64,000 nucleotides of DNA. Origin: Pedobacter sp. JY14-1. Its GTDB lineage: Bacteria; Bacteroidota; Bacteroidia; Sphingobacteriales; Sphingobacteriaceae. The notes under the pieces are model-generated. The model searched no databases. It saw only the letters and a program-made list of their open reading frames with translations, and was not told the origin of the DNA. Location of the stretch: NCBI RefSeq assembly GCF_029269825.1, contig NZ_JARJHU010000001.1, positions 659,786 to 723,785 of the forward strand, given 5' to 3'. A program made the position numbers and the translations under genes. Below are positions 36,517 through 46,516 of this stretch, piece by piece (the stretch's first letter is position 1; every line of letters begins with the position of its first letter).

Positions 36517-36612
36517 AATGGCAGGGCCATTAAGAAGAAAGCAAAGACAGCCTGAAGTTCTTTTTAAAGATTAAATCGTAATTTTATCCCGATTTATAAG
36601 AACAGCAGCGTT

Positions 36613-37077
36613 ATGCAAGAACCAAACTCACTGAACAAGGTCGCAGAATTTCACCGTACATTCAAACATCCCATAAAAGAAACCCCAGGAATACCTTCTG
36701 TGGAGAGGGCCAACCTGAGGGTATCCCTGCTTGCGGAAGAACTGCAGGAGTTCAAGCAGGCTATCGAAGCCAACGATTTTGTAGAAGCCGCAGATGCACT
36801 TTGTGACCTTCAATATGTACTGGCCGGCGCAATACTGGAATTTGGGCTGGGAGAAAAATTCAGGCAGCTCTTCGACGAAGTACACCGTTCCAATATGAGC
36901 AAGGCCTGCAAATCTCTGGAAGAAGCCAATCAGACCATAGAACACTACCGGAAAAACCATCAGTGCGATGCCTATCACAAAGAAGAAGAATCCCTGTTCC
37001 TCGTTTACCGCAGCAATGACAACAAGACACTGAAATCTGTAAATTACTCACCTGCAGATCTGAAGAGCCTGCTGTAA
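36613..37077 (+). CDS. MazG-like nucleotide pyrophosphohydrolase
   Basis: The 154-residue protein has the all-alpha NTP pyrophosphatase pattern LLAEELQEF..A....DFVEAADALCDLQYVL, whose Glu and Asp bind Mg. It probably hydrolyses a nucleotide triphosphate or related molecule to control its pool. The last 40 residues are a longer tail than the bare fold needs. Confidence 0.82.
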   Translation: MQEPNSLNKVAEFHRTFKHPIKETPGIPSVERANLRVSLLAEELQEFKQAIEANDFVEAADALCDLQYVLAGAILEFGLGEKFRQLFDEVHRSNMSKACKSLEEANQTIEHYRKNHQCDAYHKEEESLFLVYRSNDNKTLKSVNYSPADLKSLL

Positions 37078-37151
37078 GAGTTATCCGGACACGGCACCTG
37101 TTGACATAAAGGGTTTTATTGGTTAACTTAGGTTACCAAATTTCACCTGTT

Positions 37152-38216
37152 TTGAAAAAAACCTTACTCTTTGCGACGGCGACAGCCTGTATGCTGACCA
37201 TATCCGGTTTCCGGCAAGCTGGTTTGCAGGCTGGCCAGAAACACCATACGGCAGCAAATGATGTGATCGGCCTTGTCGAATCCTTTAAGGCCCTGCTCAG
37301 TCCCGAACAACTTTCCAGGTTGGAAATCCCGTTAACCAAGGCCGCTTCAGTGAAATGGACCAATATACCGGGAGGAGCCTCCAACCGCAACGGCCTTCAG
37401 TTCAGCACCCTTAACCCCGGGCAACTTGCCGCTGCCAAAGCGATTATCAAGGCCGCCTCAGGCACCATGCCTAACGAGGGCTTCGATGAGTTCCGGCAGA
37501 TCGGCCTCGCAGATGACATCATAGGTAAAAGCGGAAAAGCTGGTTATGGTTCCGGTGAATACATCATTGCCTTCCTGGGCAAACCCGGCAATTCCGGCAC
37601 CTGGATGCTGCAGTTCGGTGGCCACCACTATGCACAAAACGTTGTCTTTGACAAAGGGATCGCCGTCAGTGCCACTCCCATTTTCGAAGGCGGGGACCCG
37701 AGAGAGTGGACTACAGACGGAAAGAAATATGCGCCCCTTTTTGAAGAACACGAAGCAATGGCAAACATGCTCGCAGCACTATCTCCGGAAGAATTGAAGA
37801 AAGCCAGGTCGGAGGAGAATATTACCGATGTATTGCTGGGTACAACAAAGGACGGAAAATTCCCGTCGGGAAAAAATGGTGTCCGGGTCGGAGATCTTTC
37901 ACCCAAAAAGAAAAAGAAAGTGATCGCAGCGATGATGCCCTGGCTGAATGACATCGAGACAAAATTGGGCAGTAAGCTGCTCAGGACGTACAGCAAAGAA
38001 CTCGATGAAACCTATATCTCCTGTTCAAGCCATACCAGGGCCAGCGCCGGAGATGCGGCGACCTTCCTCCAGTACATTGGCGACTATGCCCGCATAGACG
38101 GCCCGGGAGTATGGATAGAATTTGCCTGCCAGCCCGGTGTATATTCCAATGTTCCCCATTACCATACCGTATTTCGGGACCACCGGCTGGACTATAACAA
38201 TTTGTGGGATTTCTGA
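37152..38216 (+). CDS. DUF3500 secreted protein
   Basis: The 354-residue product belongs to DUF3500 by the stretches WTNIPGGASNRNGLQ, GHHYAQNVVF and the Cys/His-rich end (YHTVFRDHRLDYN). I place the start at a TTG (37152) because KKTLLFATATACML then forms a signal peptide; a TTG at 37119 would add 11 residues. Function unknown; it overlaps the convergent surE gene by 25 bp. Confidence 0.85.
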   Translation: MKKTLLFATATACMLTISGFRQAGLQAGQKHHTAANDVIGLVESFKALLSPEQLSRLEIPLTKAASVKWTNIPGGASNRNGLQFSTLNPGQLAAAKAIIKAASGTMPNEGFDEFRQIGLADDIIGKSGKAGYGSGEYIIAFLGKPGNSGTWMLQFGGHHYAQNVVFDKGIAVSATPIFEGGDPREWTTDGKKYAPLFEEHEAMANMLAALSPEELKKARSEENITDVLLGTTKDGKFPSGKNGVRVGDLSPKKKKKVIAAMMPWLNDIETKLGSKLLRTYSKELDETYISCSSHTRASAGDAATFLQYIGDYARIDGPGVWIEFACQPGVYSNVPHYHTVFRDHRLDYNNLWDF

Positions 38217-38923
38217 GCCAGTTCAGCTTCGTTGGTCAGATCCAATCTCAGCGGCGTGATAGAAACCAGGTTATTTTCTACTGCCCAACGGTCAGTGCCT
38301 TCCTCAGCAGGCTCCAGGGGTGAAACCGTGATCCAGTAATGCCTGCGGCCCATGGGGTCTTCCCCGGGCACCACATTGCCATCATATAATCTTACAGATT
38401 GTCTTGTCCACCTTAATCCTTCAGGCTTGGGAGGAAAATTGACGTTATAAAGGCCAAGGGCATTATCTTTAAGCAAAAGCTTCAGCGACTCCTCAACAAA
38501 CGGCGCGAGCCCTTCAAAATCAGGCTCCTGTTTACCTACCGGAGTACTTAGCGCAACACCCTTGATACCCAGCAGCACGGCCTGCTTGGCAGCGGCCAGC
38601 GTGCCCGAATGCCACATCGAATTTCCCAGATTAGGCCCCATGTTAATGCCAGACAAGACAACCTCTGTATCCGGGTACATGTGTAATCCCAGCGCCACAC
38701 AATCCGCAGGAGTACCGTTAACCCTGAAAGCATCAATACCTTCGAAAGTAATGGGCGATTTCTTATAGGACAAAGGGCGGGAATGGGTGATGGCATGCCC
38801 CATTGAAGACTGCTCAACATCAGGGGCAACCACACGCACTTTTCCGAAATGGCCGGCAATCCTCGACAGCGCGGCTATTCCCGGGCTATATATCCCGTCA
38901 TCATTAGTGATCAAAATATTCAT
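38192..38923 (-). CDS. surE: 5'/3'-nucleotidase SurE
   Basis: The 243-residue enzyme starts ILITNDDGIYSPGI with the two metal Asp residues, then DVEQSSMGHAIT and SGINMGPNLGNSMWHSGT. SurE hydrolyses nucleoside monophosphates and is linked with stationary-phase survival. It ends inside the DUF3500 gene (25-bp overlap) and faces the divergent kinase gene 56 bp away. Confidence 0.96.
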   Translation of the reverse strand: MNILITNDDGIYSPGIAALSRIAGHFGKVRVVAPDVEQSSMGHAITHSRPLSYKKSPITFEGIDAFRVNGTPADCVALGLHMYPDTEVVLSGINMGPNLGNSMWHSGTLAAAKQAVLLGIKGVALSTPVGKQEPDFEGLAPFVEESLKLLLKDNALGLYNVNFPPKPEGLRWTRQSVRLYDGNVVPGEDPMGRRHYWITVSPLEPAEEGTDRWAVENNLVSITPLRLDLTNEAELAQKSHKLL

Positions 38924-38979
38924 AGGAAATTATTCAGTTAATTGCAAAACCTGATCAACCTCCAAATTGTTCATCATTA

Positions 38980-39897
38980 ATGAAAAAAACAGGCAGACTG
39001 ATCAGCTTGGTCCATAATCCGACCGCAGGAGAAGGTGAACATTCAAAAACCGGGATCATCCGGATGCTCGCGAGTCACGGTTACAGGTGCAACTACTCTT
39101 CATCAAAAAAGAAAATCCTGAAAACTATTGCGCCGGAGACAGAGCTCATCGCCATTGCAGGTGGAGACGGAACCATCCGCAAAACGGTAATGAGGCTGCT
39201 GGACAAAAAACTGAAGTATAAACGGCCGATAGCCTTGCTACCCTTCGGAACTGCGAACAATATTGCTTCCTCCCTGAACATACCTGAAGACAATAACAAG
39301 AATATCAGTTCATGGGACGGCTGCCATCTCAAGAAATTTGATGTCGGACAAGTAACGGGATTACAGAGCCCGTCTTACTTTATTGAATCTTTTGGTTTTG
39401 GTCTGTTTGCAAGGCTAATGAAAAATCTCAAAAAAATGGACACCAGCGCCATTGAAAAGCCCGAAGAAGAATTTCAGCTCGCGCTGAAAGAACTGCTCGA
39501 ACTTAGCCGGAGCTATGCCGCAGTTCCGTTTAAAATGGAAATAAACGGTAAAACCATTGAAGATAAGGCGATTCTGATCGAAGTCATGAACATCAGCAGC
39601 CTGGGTCCACACCTGAAGTTAAGCAGAACGGCCGATCCGGAAGATGGCCTGTTCGACGTCGTCATCGTTACCGAAAAACAACGCAGCAAAATGGAAGCCT
39701 ATATAACAGGCAAGATCCGGCAAGAAAAACCACTATTCACCATAAAGTCCGTCCAGGCCAAAAAGCTTAAAATAGAATGGCTGGGCCGCGACCTCCATAC
39801 AGATGACCAGGTCCTGGATATCGAAGGCTATCCACCAATCCATATTTCCCTGCTCGATAGCCTATTAGAAGTCGTCACCCCTACCGGCAAAAAATAG
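38980..39897 (+). CDS. Diacylglycerol-kinase-family lipid kinase
   Basis: The 305-residue enzyme has the DAGK catalytic motif AIAGGDGTIRKTV and LLPFGTANNIASSL. These kinases phosphorylate diacylglycerol or a related lipid at the membrane. No membrane helix is seen, as is usual for the DgkB/YegS type. Confidence 0.88.
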   Translation: MKKTGRLISLVHNPTAGEGEHSKTGIIRMLASHGYRCNYSSSKKKILKTIAPETELIAIAGGDGTIRKTVMRLLDKKLKYKRPIALLPFGTANNIASSLNIPEDNNKNISSWDGCHLKKFDVGQVTGLQSPSYFIESFGFGLFARLMKNLKKMDTSAIEKPEEEFQLALKELLELSRSYAAVPFKMEINGKTIEDKAILIEVMNISSLGPHLKLSRTADPEDGLFDVVIVTEKQRSKMEAYITGKIRQEKPLFTIKSVQAKKLKIEWLGRDLHTDDQVLDIEGYPPIHISLLDSLLEVVTPTGKK

Positions 39898-39985
39898 GGC
39901 TAACTTATTGCAGGTTATCCTTCTACTTTGTACTTTTAACTGATACGGGAACCATGTCCCGTAAACGGTCTAAATTAATTGCTTA

Positions 39986-41881
39986 ATGAAAAGTACAATT
40001 GCCATCTTGCTCCAGATGCTGCTTTTTCTCCATGCCGGTGCGCAGGAAAAATACGATGTCGCCAGTATCCCTGCCAACCTGCTGAAGAATGCCGCTGTCG
40101 TCATCAGGGAAGAAGAAACGGTTTATGAAGTCAAAAACCTCGGAAGCGCGGTCATGTATTGCCAGGCTGCGCTCACGATCCTCAACAAGAACGGGGAGTC
40201 CGCTTCCAACATGCATGAATTCTACAACAGACTTTCCAGCATCTCCGACTTAAAGGCAAGCCTGTACGATGCTTCCGGAAAAAAGATACGCGACTATAAG
40301 TCTGCTGACTTCACGGACAGAAGTGTAGCCTCAGAAGGAACGATGTTCCAGGACGACAGGATAAAATACCTGGAATTTACAAGTAATCAATTTCCATATA
40401 CCATTGCGTACAGCTACCGCGTCGACTACAAAGGCATCCGGACCTATCCCGATTGGAAACCCGTAAAGTCATGGGGAACCGCCGTCGAAAATTCAGCCTA
40501 TGTGATCCGAATGCCGGATGATATGACGTTCAAATACCTGAAAAGTGAGGGGCTTTCAACGGATTCGGTTAAAGCGAAGAACAAGACAGAATACCGCTGG
40601 AGCTGCAGTAACATCAGCGCGCTTGAATACGAACCGTTAAGTACAGGTTTTTCACGGAACAGCCCCTGGGTAATGCTTGCACCCAATAAATTTGAATACG
40701 ACAATTCAAAAGCGAATATAGAAAACTGGGTCAGCCTGGGCGCCTGGATGCAGGAACTTAGCAAAGGCATGCAGGAATTACCCGAAACTGTTAAAACACG
40801 GATATTAAGCCTGGTCAGCGGTGCCAGAAACGATAAGGAGAAAATCATGTTGTTATATCGCTACCTTCAGGCCAATACCCGGTATGTAGGCATCCAGCTC
40901 GGCATTGGCGGGTACAAGCCTGCTGCAGCCGAAAAAGTTTCCCTGGTAAGTTATGGCGATTGCAAAGGACTGTCAAATTATATGAAAGCCATGCTTCAGG
41001 CAGCAGGAATACATTCAGACCTCGTGGTCATCGGAAATGGAATGCCATCACTCAACACCAGGTTTGCCAGTGTCAACCAGGCCAATCACATGATCCTCTG
41101 CGTGCCTTCCCAAAATGATACCACCTGGCTCGAATGCACGAGCCCATACGTCCCCCCTGGATATATCGGCAACGGCAATTCAGACCGGACGGTCCTGCTG
41201 ATCACCGAAAACGGCGGGAAACTTGCCAGAACGCCGCGTTATGTCCCCGAAATGAATTACCAGAAACGGCAGGTTAAAGTAGCCCTTGCCGGTGAAGGCA
41301 ATTCTTCAGTTTCCATAGACACCAGGTATGGCCATGCCCAGTTTGAAGAAAAGCTCGGTATGCTGACACTCGGACCCGCAGAAAAAAATAAAAGGGTAAT
41401 CCAAAATCTGGGTATACCTGGCGTACAGGTCAGCAAGATCGAATACGCCCAGCAAGATAAAGACCGCCCCGAAATAACAGAACAAATCGAACTCAGGGCC
41501 CCGCAGTTGTTAACCAGGGGAGGTGACCGTCTCTTTCTTGTTCTCAACATGCTGAACCGGGAAGAAACAGCATTGGTCCCGGTAACAGACCGGAAAACGC
41601 CGTTCAGGGTAAGCTACAGTTATCTCGATGAAGATGAAATCACTTACACCATCCCAAAAGACTATAAAATCGAATTCCTCCCGGAAAATGTCCGCATCAT
41701 TTCCGAATTCGGAGAGTATACCGTCGGTGTCACAGCCAAAGGCGATCAACTCATATACAAGCGGCACATGATGGTCAACAGCCGGGAATATCCACCCGAG
41801 AAATATAACGACTATGTCGCATTCAGAAAGAAAATCTACCAGGCAGATAAACAGAAAGGAATCCTGGTCAGATCAGAATAA
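39986..41881 (+). CDS. DUF3857/transglutaminase-like secreted protein, intact catalytic Cys
   Basis: The 631-residue protein has a signal peptide (LLQMLLFLHAGAQ), a DUF3857 domain (about 30-230), a transglutaminase-like core with YGDCKGLSNYMKAML (catalytic Cys) and NQANHMILCV (His), then a beta-rich C-terminal DUF2569-type part. Its substrate is unknown; it is likely periplasmic. The next gene is a paralogue starting 40 bp later. Confidence 0.87.
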   Translation: MKSTIAILLQMLLFLHAGAQEKYDVASIPANLLKNAAVVIREEETVYEVKNLGSAVMYCQAALTILNKNGESASNMHEFYNRLSSISDLKASLYDASGKKIRDYKSADFTDRSVASEGTMFQDDRIKYLEFTSNQFPYTIAYSYRVDYKGIRTYPDWKPVKSWGTAVENSAYVIRMPDDMTFKYLKSEGLSTDSVKAKNKTEYRWSCSNISALEYEPLSTGFSRNSPWVMLAPNKFEYDNSKANIENWVSLGAWMQELSKGMQELPETVKTRILSLVSGARNDKEKIMLLYRYLQANTRYVGIQLGIGGYKPAAAEKVSLVSYGDCKGLSNYMKAMLQAAGIHSDLVVIGNGMPSLNTRFASVNQANHMILCVPSQNDTTWLECTSPYVPPGYIGNGNSDRTVLLITENGGKLARTPRYVPEMNYQKRQVKVALAGEGNSSVSIDTRYGHAQFEEKLGMLTLGPAEKNKRVIQNLGIPGVQVSKIEYAQQDKDRPEITEQIELRAPQLLTRGGDRLFLVLNMLNREETALVPVTDRKTPFRVSYSYLDEDEITYTIPKDYKIEFLPENVRIISEFGEYTVGVTAKGDQLIYKRHMMVNSREYPPEKYNDYVAFRKKIYQADKQKGILVRSE

Positions 41882-41921
41882 ACAAAAATTATATTACCTT
41901 AACCTATCTAAATTAACCCAC

Positions 41922-43943
41922 ATGCTCAGAATCACTCTTCTTTTCTTAGCGCTCCTAGCGGGAATACGTTCAAATGCCATCGCGCGTCAGAACAAGGAAA
42001 ACAAAGCAGAACCCGTTGCAGAAAAAATCGTAAAGTTCGGCAAGGTAGACCCCGAAGAATTCAATGTCCGCCCGGCCGGTCCGGATTCATCAGCTGCAGC
42101 TATAGTGCTGTTCGACAAAGGGACGGGAAGATTTGAACTCAGTGAAAGAAAGATGGGCTTCATCTATGTATTTGAAAGGCACCTGCGCTATAAGATTATC
42201 GACAAAACCGCCTACAACCTTGCCAATATCGAAATCCCGCTATTCAATATCGGTGATAACCAGACCTCCCTTCATGACTTTGAGGCAGCCACCTATAACC
42301 TGGAAAATGGCCAAATCGTACCTGCTAAAATCGGCAGAAGTTCAAAATTTACAGAGCACCAGGACAAAAACTATACCTTTAAGAAGTTTGCGCTGCCAAA
42401 CGTAAAAGAGGGTTCCATCATCGAATTCAAGTATGAAATCCGTTCAGACTTCCTGTATACCCTTATGCCCTGGTATTTTCAGAGGGAGATTCCCACACAA
42501 TATTCCGAATTCGACATCAGCATCCCCGATTTTCTAAGGTATAATATCAGCCAGAACGGCCTGCTCAAAGTAAACCCCTATAAAGAAGCCGTGGTCCAGA
42601 AATTCAGGATCTATGGCAACGAGCTGCAGGGACGGGTGATCAGAAGTGTCTTCAGAGCGGGTAACCTTCCTGCAATGAAACAGGAAAAATTCATCACCAC
42701 CATTAACGATTACATCGGTAAGGTAGAATTTGAGCTGAATGGCATGGCAATGCCCGGCACTTCATTCCTGGACTATGTGAAAACATGGCCAAAGATCGTA
42801 AACGAGCTCCGCCAGACCAATACATTCGGAGGCTTCCTCAGCCCCAGGGGCGAAATAAAAGAAGTGGTTGCAAAAGTTGTAAGTAAAGACTCCAAACCAG
42901 ACACCATACCCTTTCTTCTGTTTGACTACGTAAAGAAAAATCTGAAATGGAATCACATGAATGCCATCTACGCTTCTTCAAAAGGCCCGGATGATGTGCT
43001 GAAGAAAGGAACCGGAAACTCGGCAGATATTAACCTTACCCTGCTGGCCCTTCTCAGAGAAGCCAAGGTCGACGCGGTCCCGATCATACTGAGCACAAGA
43101 AGCAATGGAAAACATCCGGGCCTGCCCATGATCACCAAGTTCAATAACGTGATCATCGATGTTGCAATCGGGGAAAAACACATATTCTTTGATGCCACCA
43201 ACAAAAACCATACGCCAGACATCATCGACTTTGACAACCTCAACCATCAGGGACTGCGGGTTGACTTCGCCGCCAACAGCGGTACATGGGTAAACACCGA
43301 TGAATTCAAGACCAGCAAAAAAGTGATCAGCAGTGTGCTTACGCTCGACAAGGACAATAAACTCAACGGCACCATGCAGGTACTGACCACAAATTATGAA
43401 GCCCTTGCCCGCAGAAACCGCCTGACAGAGGCACAGGACCGCAATGAGTACATTAAACAATTCAGTAAGGAAAATCCCGGACTGAACGTTACCGAATACA
43501 ACGTAGATAATCTCGATAATCCTAATGAATCGCTGTTCGAGACCATAAAGGTCTCTATAGCCGACAATGTAGAAAGTGCCGGAAACCTGCTTTTCTTTTC
43601 GCCGACACTATTTGAACGGACCAGGGAAAATCCCTTTGCGGTACAGGACCGGAAATACCCGGTAGACTTTGGCTATCCCGTAGAGGAAGTGAACAGGATC
43701 ACCATAGAGATACCTGAAGGTTATACGCTGGACAAATTACCGGAAAACGAGCGCATCAGCCTTTTACAGGATGCGGCATCCTTTTCGTTCCAGGTCAGCA
43801 GAGAAGACAACAAGATCTCCATGGTCAGTAAGATATCCTTTAAGAAAGACATTTACGACGTTCAGGAATACCATGACCTCAGAGAACTCTTCAACAATAT
43901 TGTAAGAAAGCAGACCGAGCAGATCGTACTGAAGAAAAACTGA
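41922..43943 (+). CDS. DUF3857 transglutaminase-like protein without catalytic Cys
   Basis: The 673-residue paralogue starts MLRITLLFLALLAG (41922), a signal peptide; a longer frame begins inside the preceding gene. The DUF3857 part is followed by the transglutaminase-like segment GTGNSADINLTLLALL, where Ser replaces the Cys of the GDCK motif seen in the previous gene. This is common in the family and suggests a binding rather than cutting role. The C-terminus keeps DUF2569-type strands (VNRITIEIPEGY). Confidence 0.86.
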   Translation: MLRITLLFLALLAGIRSNAIARQNKENKAEPVAEKIVKFGKVDPEEFNVRPAGPDSSAAAIVLFDKGTGRFELSERKMGFIYVFERHLRYKIIDKTAYNLANIEIPLFNIGDNQTSLHDFEAATYNLENGQIVPAKIGRSSKFTEHQDKNYTFKKFALPNVKEGSIIEFKYEIRSDFLYTLMPWYFQREIPTQYSEFDISIPDFLRYNISQNGLLKVNPYKEAVVQKFRIYGNELQGRVIRSVFRAGNLPAMKQEKFITTINDYIGKVEFELNGMAMPGTSFLDYVKTWPKIVNELRQTNTFGGFLSPRGEIKEVVAKVVSKDSKPDTIPFLLFDYVKKNLKWNHMNAIYASSKGPDDVLKKGTGNSADINLTLLALLREAKVDAVPIILSTRSNGKHPGLPMITKFNNVIIDVAIGEKHIFFDATNKNHTPDIIDFDNLNHQGLRVDFAANSGTWVNTDEFKTSKKVISSVLTLDKDNKLNGTMQVLTTNYEALARRNRLTEAQDRNEYIKQFSKENPGLNVTEYNVDNLDNPNESLFETIKVSIADNVESAGNLLFFSPTLFERTRENPFAVQDRKYPVDFGYPVEEVNRITIEIPEGYTLDKLPENERISLLQDAASFSFQVSREDNKISMVSKISFKKDIYDVQEYHDLRELFNNIVRKQTEQIVLKKN

Positions 43944-43962
43944 ACGGCAGCTGAAAGGCAGC

Positions 43963-45237
43963 CTACCTCTTTCCCGCAACTACCCTGGTAAACCGGGTGG
44001 TATCCAGGTATTGCTGTGCCAGCTGTCTGAGCCGCTCTGCAGATATTGTTTTTACCGTATCTATATAGCGCTCATAATAATCGTAATCCAGCCCTGAAAA
44101 ATAGATGCTCTTAAATTTATCCGCGTGAGAGAAGGCATTTTCAAGACTTCCCAGCATAGCGCCCAACATATAATTACGCACCAGGTCGAGCTCCTCCGGC
44201 CCCACAAGTTCCTGCTTCAGTAAGGACAATTCCTTTTCGATCTCCGAAAGCGCAGCGTTACAAACGTCAGCGCCCACCTCAGTGGCAATAAACAGATAAC
44301 CTATATCCTTCAGCGAAGCAATAGCAGAACCGATACCATAAGTATAACCCTTATCCTCACGGATATTTGCCATCAGTCTGCTGCCAAAATAGCCACCAAG
44401 CACACAATTCAATACCTGTAAGCCCGGAAAATCCGCATGGCTCCTCGGAATGGCCAGCGTTCCCATCCTGATCGCCGACTGCAGTGATTCCGGACGTTCC
44501 ACGAAAACATCACCCCCAACGGGAACCGGGACGATGAAACTGTTTGCTGCTGAATCGGCACTGTTCTTCCAGGGCTGGCCAATCACCTGGTTCAGTATTC
44601 CAAATTCTTCTGTTCCAAATTTACCGGCAACTACGATCGTACAGTGTTCCGGCCTGTAGGCAGCCCTGAAATAGGCCAGCAATTCTTCCCTGTTCAACCG
44701 GTCATAGTCCTCAGCGGCAATGTTTACTCCGTAAGGCGTATCACCGAAAAGCGCATGTGCAAAATGCTTTCTGGCCAGGAAATCATTTTTCTGCATGTTG
44801 ACCTGCAGCGCCTGTTTCTGGTTTTGTACAAAAATACCCAGTTCCTGGTCCGGAAATTCGCTTTCATTCAATATGGCGTAAAGGACAGGCAGGATTTCCG
44901 CCAGATGCTTGTTCAGGGTGTACAGCTTTACAGCAGACTGATCAGCGCCGTACTCCGTTTGCAGAAAAGCACCATAGTAATCCACCTTTTCCGCAATCTC
45001 CCAGGCCGTCAGCTGCGAGGTCCCGTTATTCACCAGATGGTTTACGGCAAGTGCCTGCAGTGGTTTTGAGCCATCCCAGTTCACATTCTCAAAAATAAAC
45101 TCGATCCGTACCAGGTCCTGCTGGCCAGCATTGATGACAAAGGTCTGTATACCATTGTCCAGCACGTATTTTACCGGCTTGATAAAACTAATATCTTCGA
45201 TCTGTCTCGATTCAGGGGCTATGGTACGGTTAAGCAT
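43963..45237 (-). CDS. M16 zinc peptidase, non-catalytic partner subunit
   Basis: The 424-residue protein has the M16 fold: two similar halves with IEFIFENVNWDGSKP near 45-60 and RPEHCTIVVAGKFG near 190-210. The place of the HxxEH metal site reads VNHLVNNGTS, so zinc binding is lost. It overlaps the upstream catalytic gene by 8 bp, giving the pair seen in processing peptidases and PqqF-like enzymes. Confidence 0.9.
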   Translation of the reverse strand: MLNRTIAPESRQIEDISFIKPVKYVLDNGIQTFVINAGQQDLVRIEFIFENVNWDGSKPLQALAVNHLVNNGTSQLTAWEIAEKVDYYGAFLQTEYGADQSAVKLYTLNKHLAEILPVLYAILNESEFPDQELGIFVQNQKQALQVNMQKNDFLARKHFAHALFGDTPYGVNIAAEDYDRLNREELLAYFRAAYRPEHCTIVVAGKFGTEEFGILNQVIGQPWKNSADSAANSFIVPVPVGGDVFVERPESLQSAIRMGTLAIPRSHADFPGLQVLNCVLGGYFGSRLMANIREDKGYTYGIGSAIASLKDIGYLFIATEVGADVCNAALSEIEKELSLLKQELVGPEELDLVRNYMLGAMLGSLENAFSHADKFKSIYFSGLDYDYYERYIDTVKTISAERLRQLAQQYLDTTRFTRVVAGKR

Positions 45238-46474
45238 TTTCAGAAGTCAGGTAGTATAAAGTAGAACATTTTTCATGCACAAAAGTATCCTGTGCAGCCT
45301 TCATGATCTGCGCCGGGGTAACGGCCAGATAACGGTCAATCTCTGTATTCAGGGAAGCTGCATCACCCAGCAGCTCATAGTAGGCAAGGTTCATGGCCTT
45401 ATCCAGCAAACTCATTTCCGCAAAAACCATGATCGATTCCGATTTATTTTTCACCTTCGTCAGCTCATGCTCCGAGACCTCCTGGTGCACAAGCTTTTTC
45501 AGCTCTGTCCAGATCGCCTGTTCGGCAGTGCCCACCGGCACGCCATGTACCAGCTTGCCTTCAACTACAAACAAACCTTCATCGATACTACTGGTAATGT
45601 ACGCGTGAATATCACTGAACAATTGCTGCTCCTTCAGCAAGCTGTTATATAATCTTGAGGAATGTCCCTGCGAGAGTACATCCGACATCAGGTCATAAGC
45701 CTGGTACTCCGGGTCCAGCCTGGCCGGCATTTTAAAAGCCATATAGATCGCATTCAGCGGCACCTCTGCATGAACAGTTTCCCTGCGGCCTTCCGTCTGT
45801 ACCGGCTCTGCAGGAAGGCTCCTCTGATATTTTTCACCGGCCGGTATCGGACCGAACCATTTCTCCGTAAGTATTTTGATGTCTTCCGTCTTTACATCGC
45901 CCCCAACAACCATAATGGCGTTTGAAGGATTATAGTGTTTTTTAAAGAAGGCCTTCACATCTTCCATTTTTGCATCCTCGATCTGCTTCAGGTCCTGTCC
46001 TATCGTAGCCCAGCGGTAAGGGTGCTGCTGATAAGCCAGAGGCCGCAGCCGCAGCCAGGTATCGCCATAAGGCTGGTTCAGGTACCGTTGCTTAAATTCT
46101 TCGCAGACCACATTCCGCTGTGTCTCCAGGCTCTTTTCAGAAAAAGCCAGTCCCATCATCCGGTCGCTCTCCAGCCAGAAGGCAGTCTCCAGGTTCACCG
46201 CAGGCAGGGTAATGTAATAATTGGTAATGTCATTACTGGTAAATGCATTGTTCTCTCCGCCTACACGCTGGAGTGGTTCATCGTAGACAGGAATATTTAC
46301 CGAACCGCCAAACATCAGGTGCTCAAAAAGGTGTGCAAACCCCGTTCTGCCTTCCTCTTCATCCCGCGCACCCACATCATAGAGAATATTCAATACGGCC
46401 ATAGGCGTCGTACTGTCTTCATGCACCAGCACCCTCAGCCCGTTGGGCAAAGTAAAACGTTCAAAATCTACCAT
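45230..46474 (-). CDS. M16 zinc peptidase, catalytic subunit
   Basis: The 414-residue enzyme starts MVDFERFTLPNGL (ATG 46474; a TTG three codons upstream is less likely). It has the inverted zinc motif HLFEH (His48, Glu51, His52) and the second-half RLYNSLLKEQQ pattern. It digests peptides, probably with the next gene product as partner. No signal peptide is evident, so it acts in the cytosol. It is divergent from mqnC over a 42-bp gap. Confidence 0.93.
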   Translation of the reverse strand: MVDFERFTLPNGLRVLVHEDSTTPMAVLNILYDVGARDEEEGRTGFAHLFEHLMFGGSVNIPVYDEPLQRVGGENNAFTSNDITNYYITLPAVNLETAFWLESDRMMGLAFSEKSLETQRNVVCEEFKQRYLNQPYGDTWLRLRPLAYQQHPYRWATIGQDLKQIEDAKMEDVKAFFKKHYNPSNAIMVVGGDVKTEDIKILTEKWFGPIPAGEKYQRSLPAEPVQTEGRRETVHAEVPLNAIYMAFKMPARLDPEYQAYDLMSDVLSQGHSSRLYNSLLKEQQLFSDIHAYITSSIDEGLFVVEGKLVHGVPVGTAEQAIWTELKKLVHQEVSEHELTKVKNKSESIMVFAEMSLLDKAMNLAYYELLGDAASLNTEIDRYLAVTPAQIMKAAQDTFVHEKCSTLYYLTSENA

Positions 46475-46480
46475 AAAACA

Positions 46481-46488
46481 CAAAAATA
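46481..46488 (-). promoter_or_regulatory. -7 element of the M16 peptidase operon
   Basis: On the minus strand the bases read TATTTTTG, a full TAnnTTTG match, whose last base is 7 nt before the ATG at 46474. The transcript would be nearly leaderless. Confidence 0.5.
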
Positions 46489-46504
46489 TTTGCGAAGATA
46501 TAAC

Positions 46505-46512
46505 TAATTTTG
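46505..46512 (+). promoter_or_regulatory. -7 element of mqnC
   Basis: TAATTTTG matches TAnnTTTG, 5 nt before the mqnC ATG. A standard initiation distance puts the transcript start on or next to the start codon. Confidence 0.5.
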
Positions 46513-46516
46513 TTCT

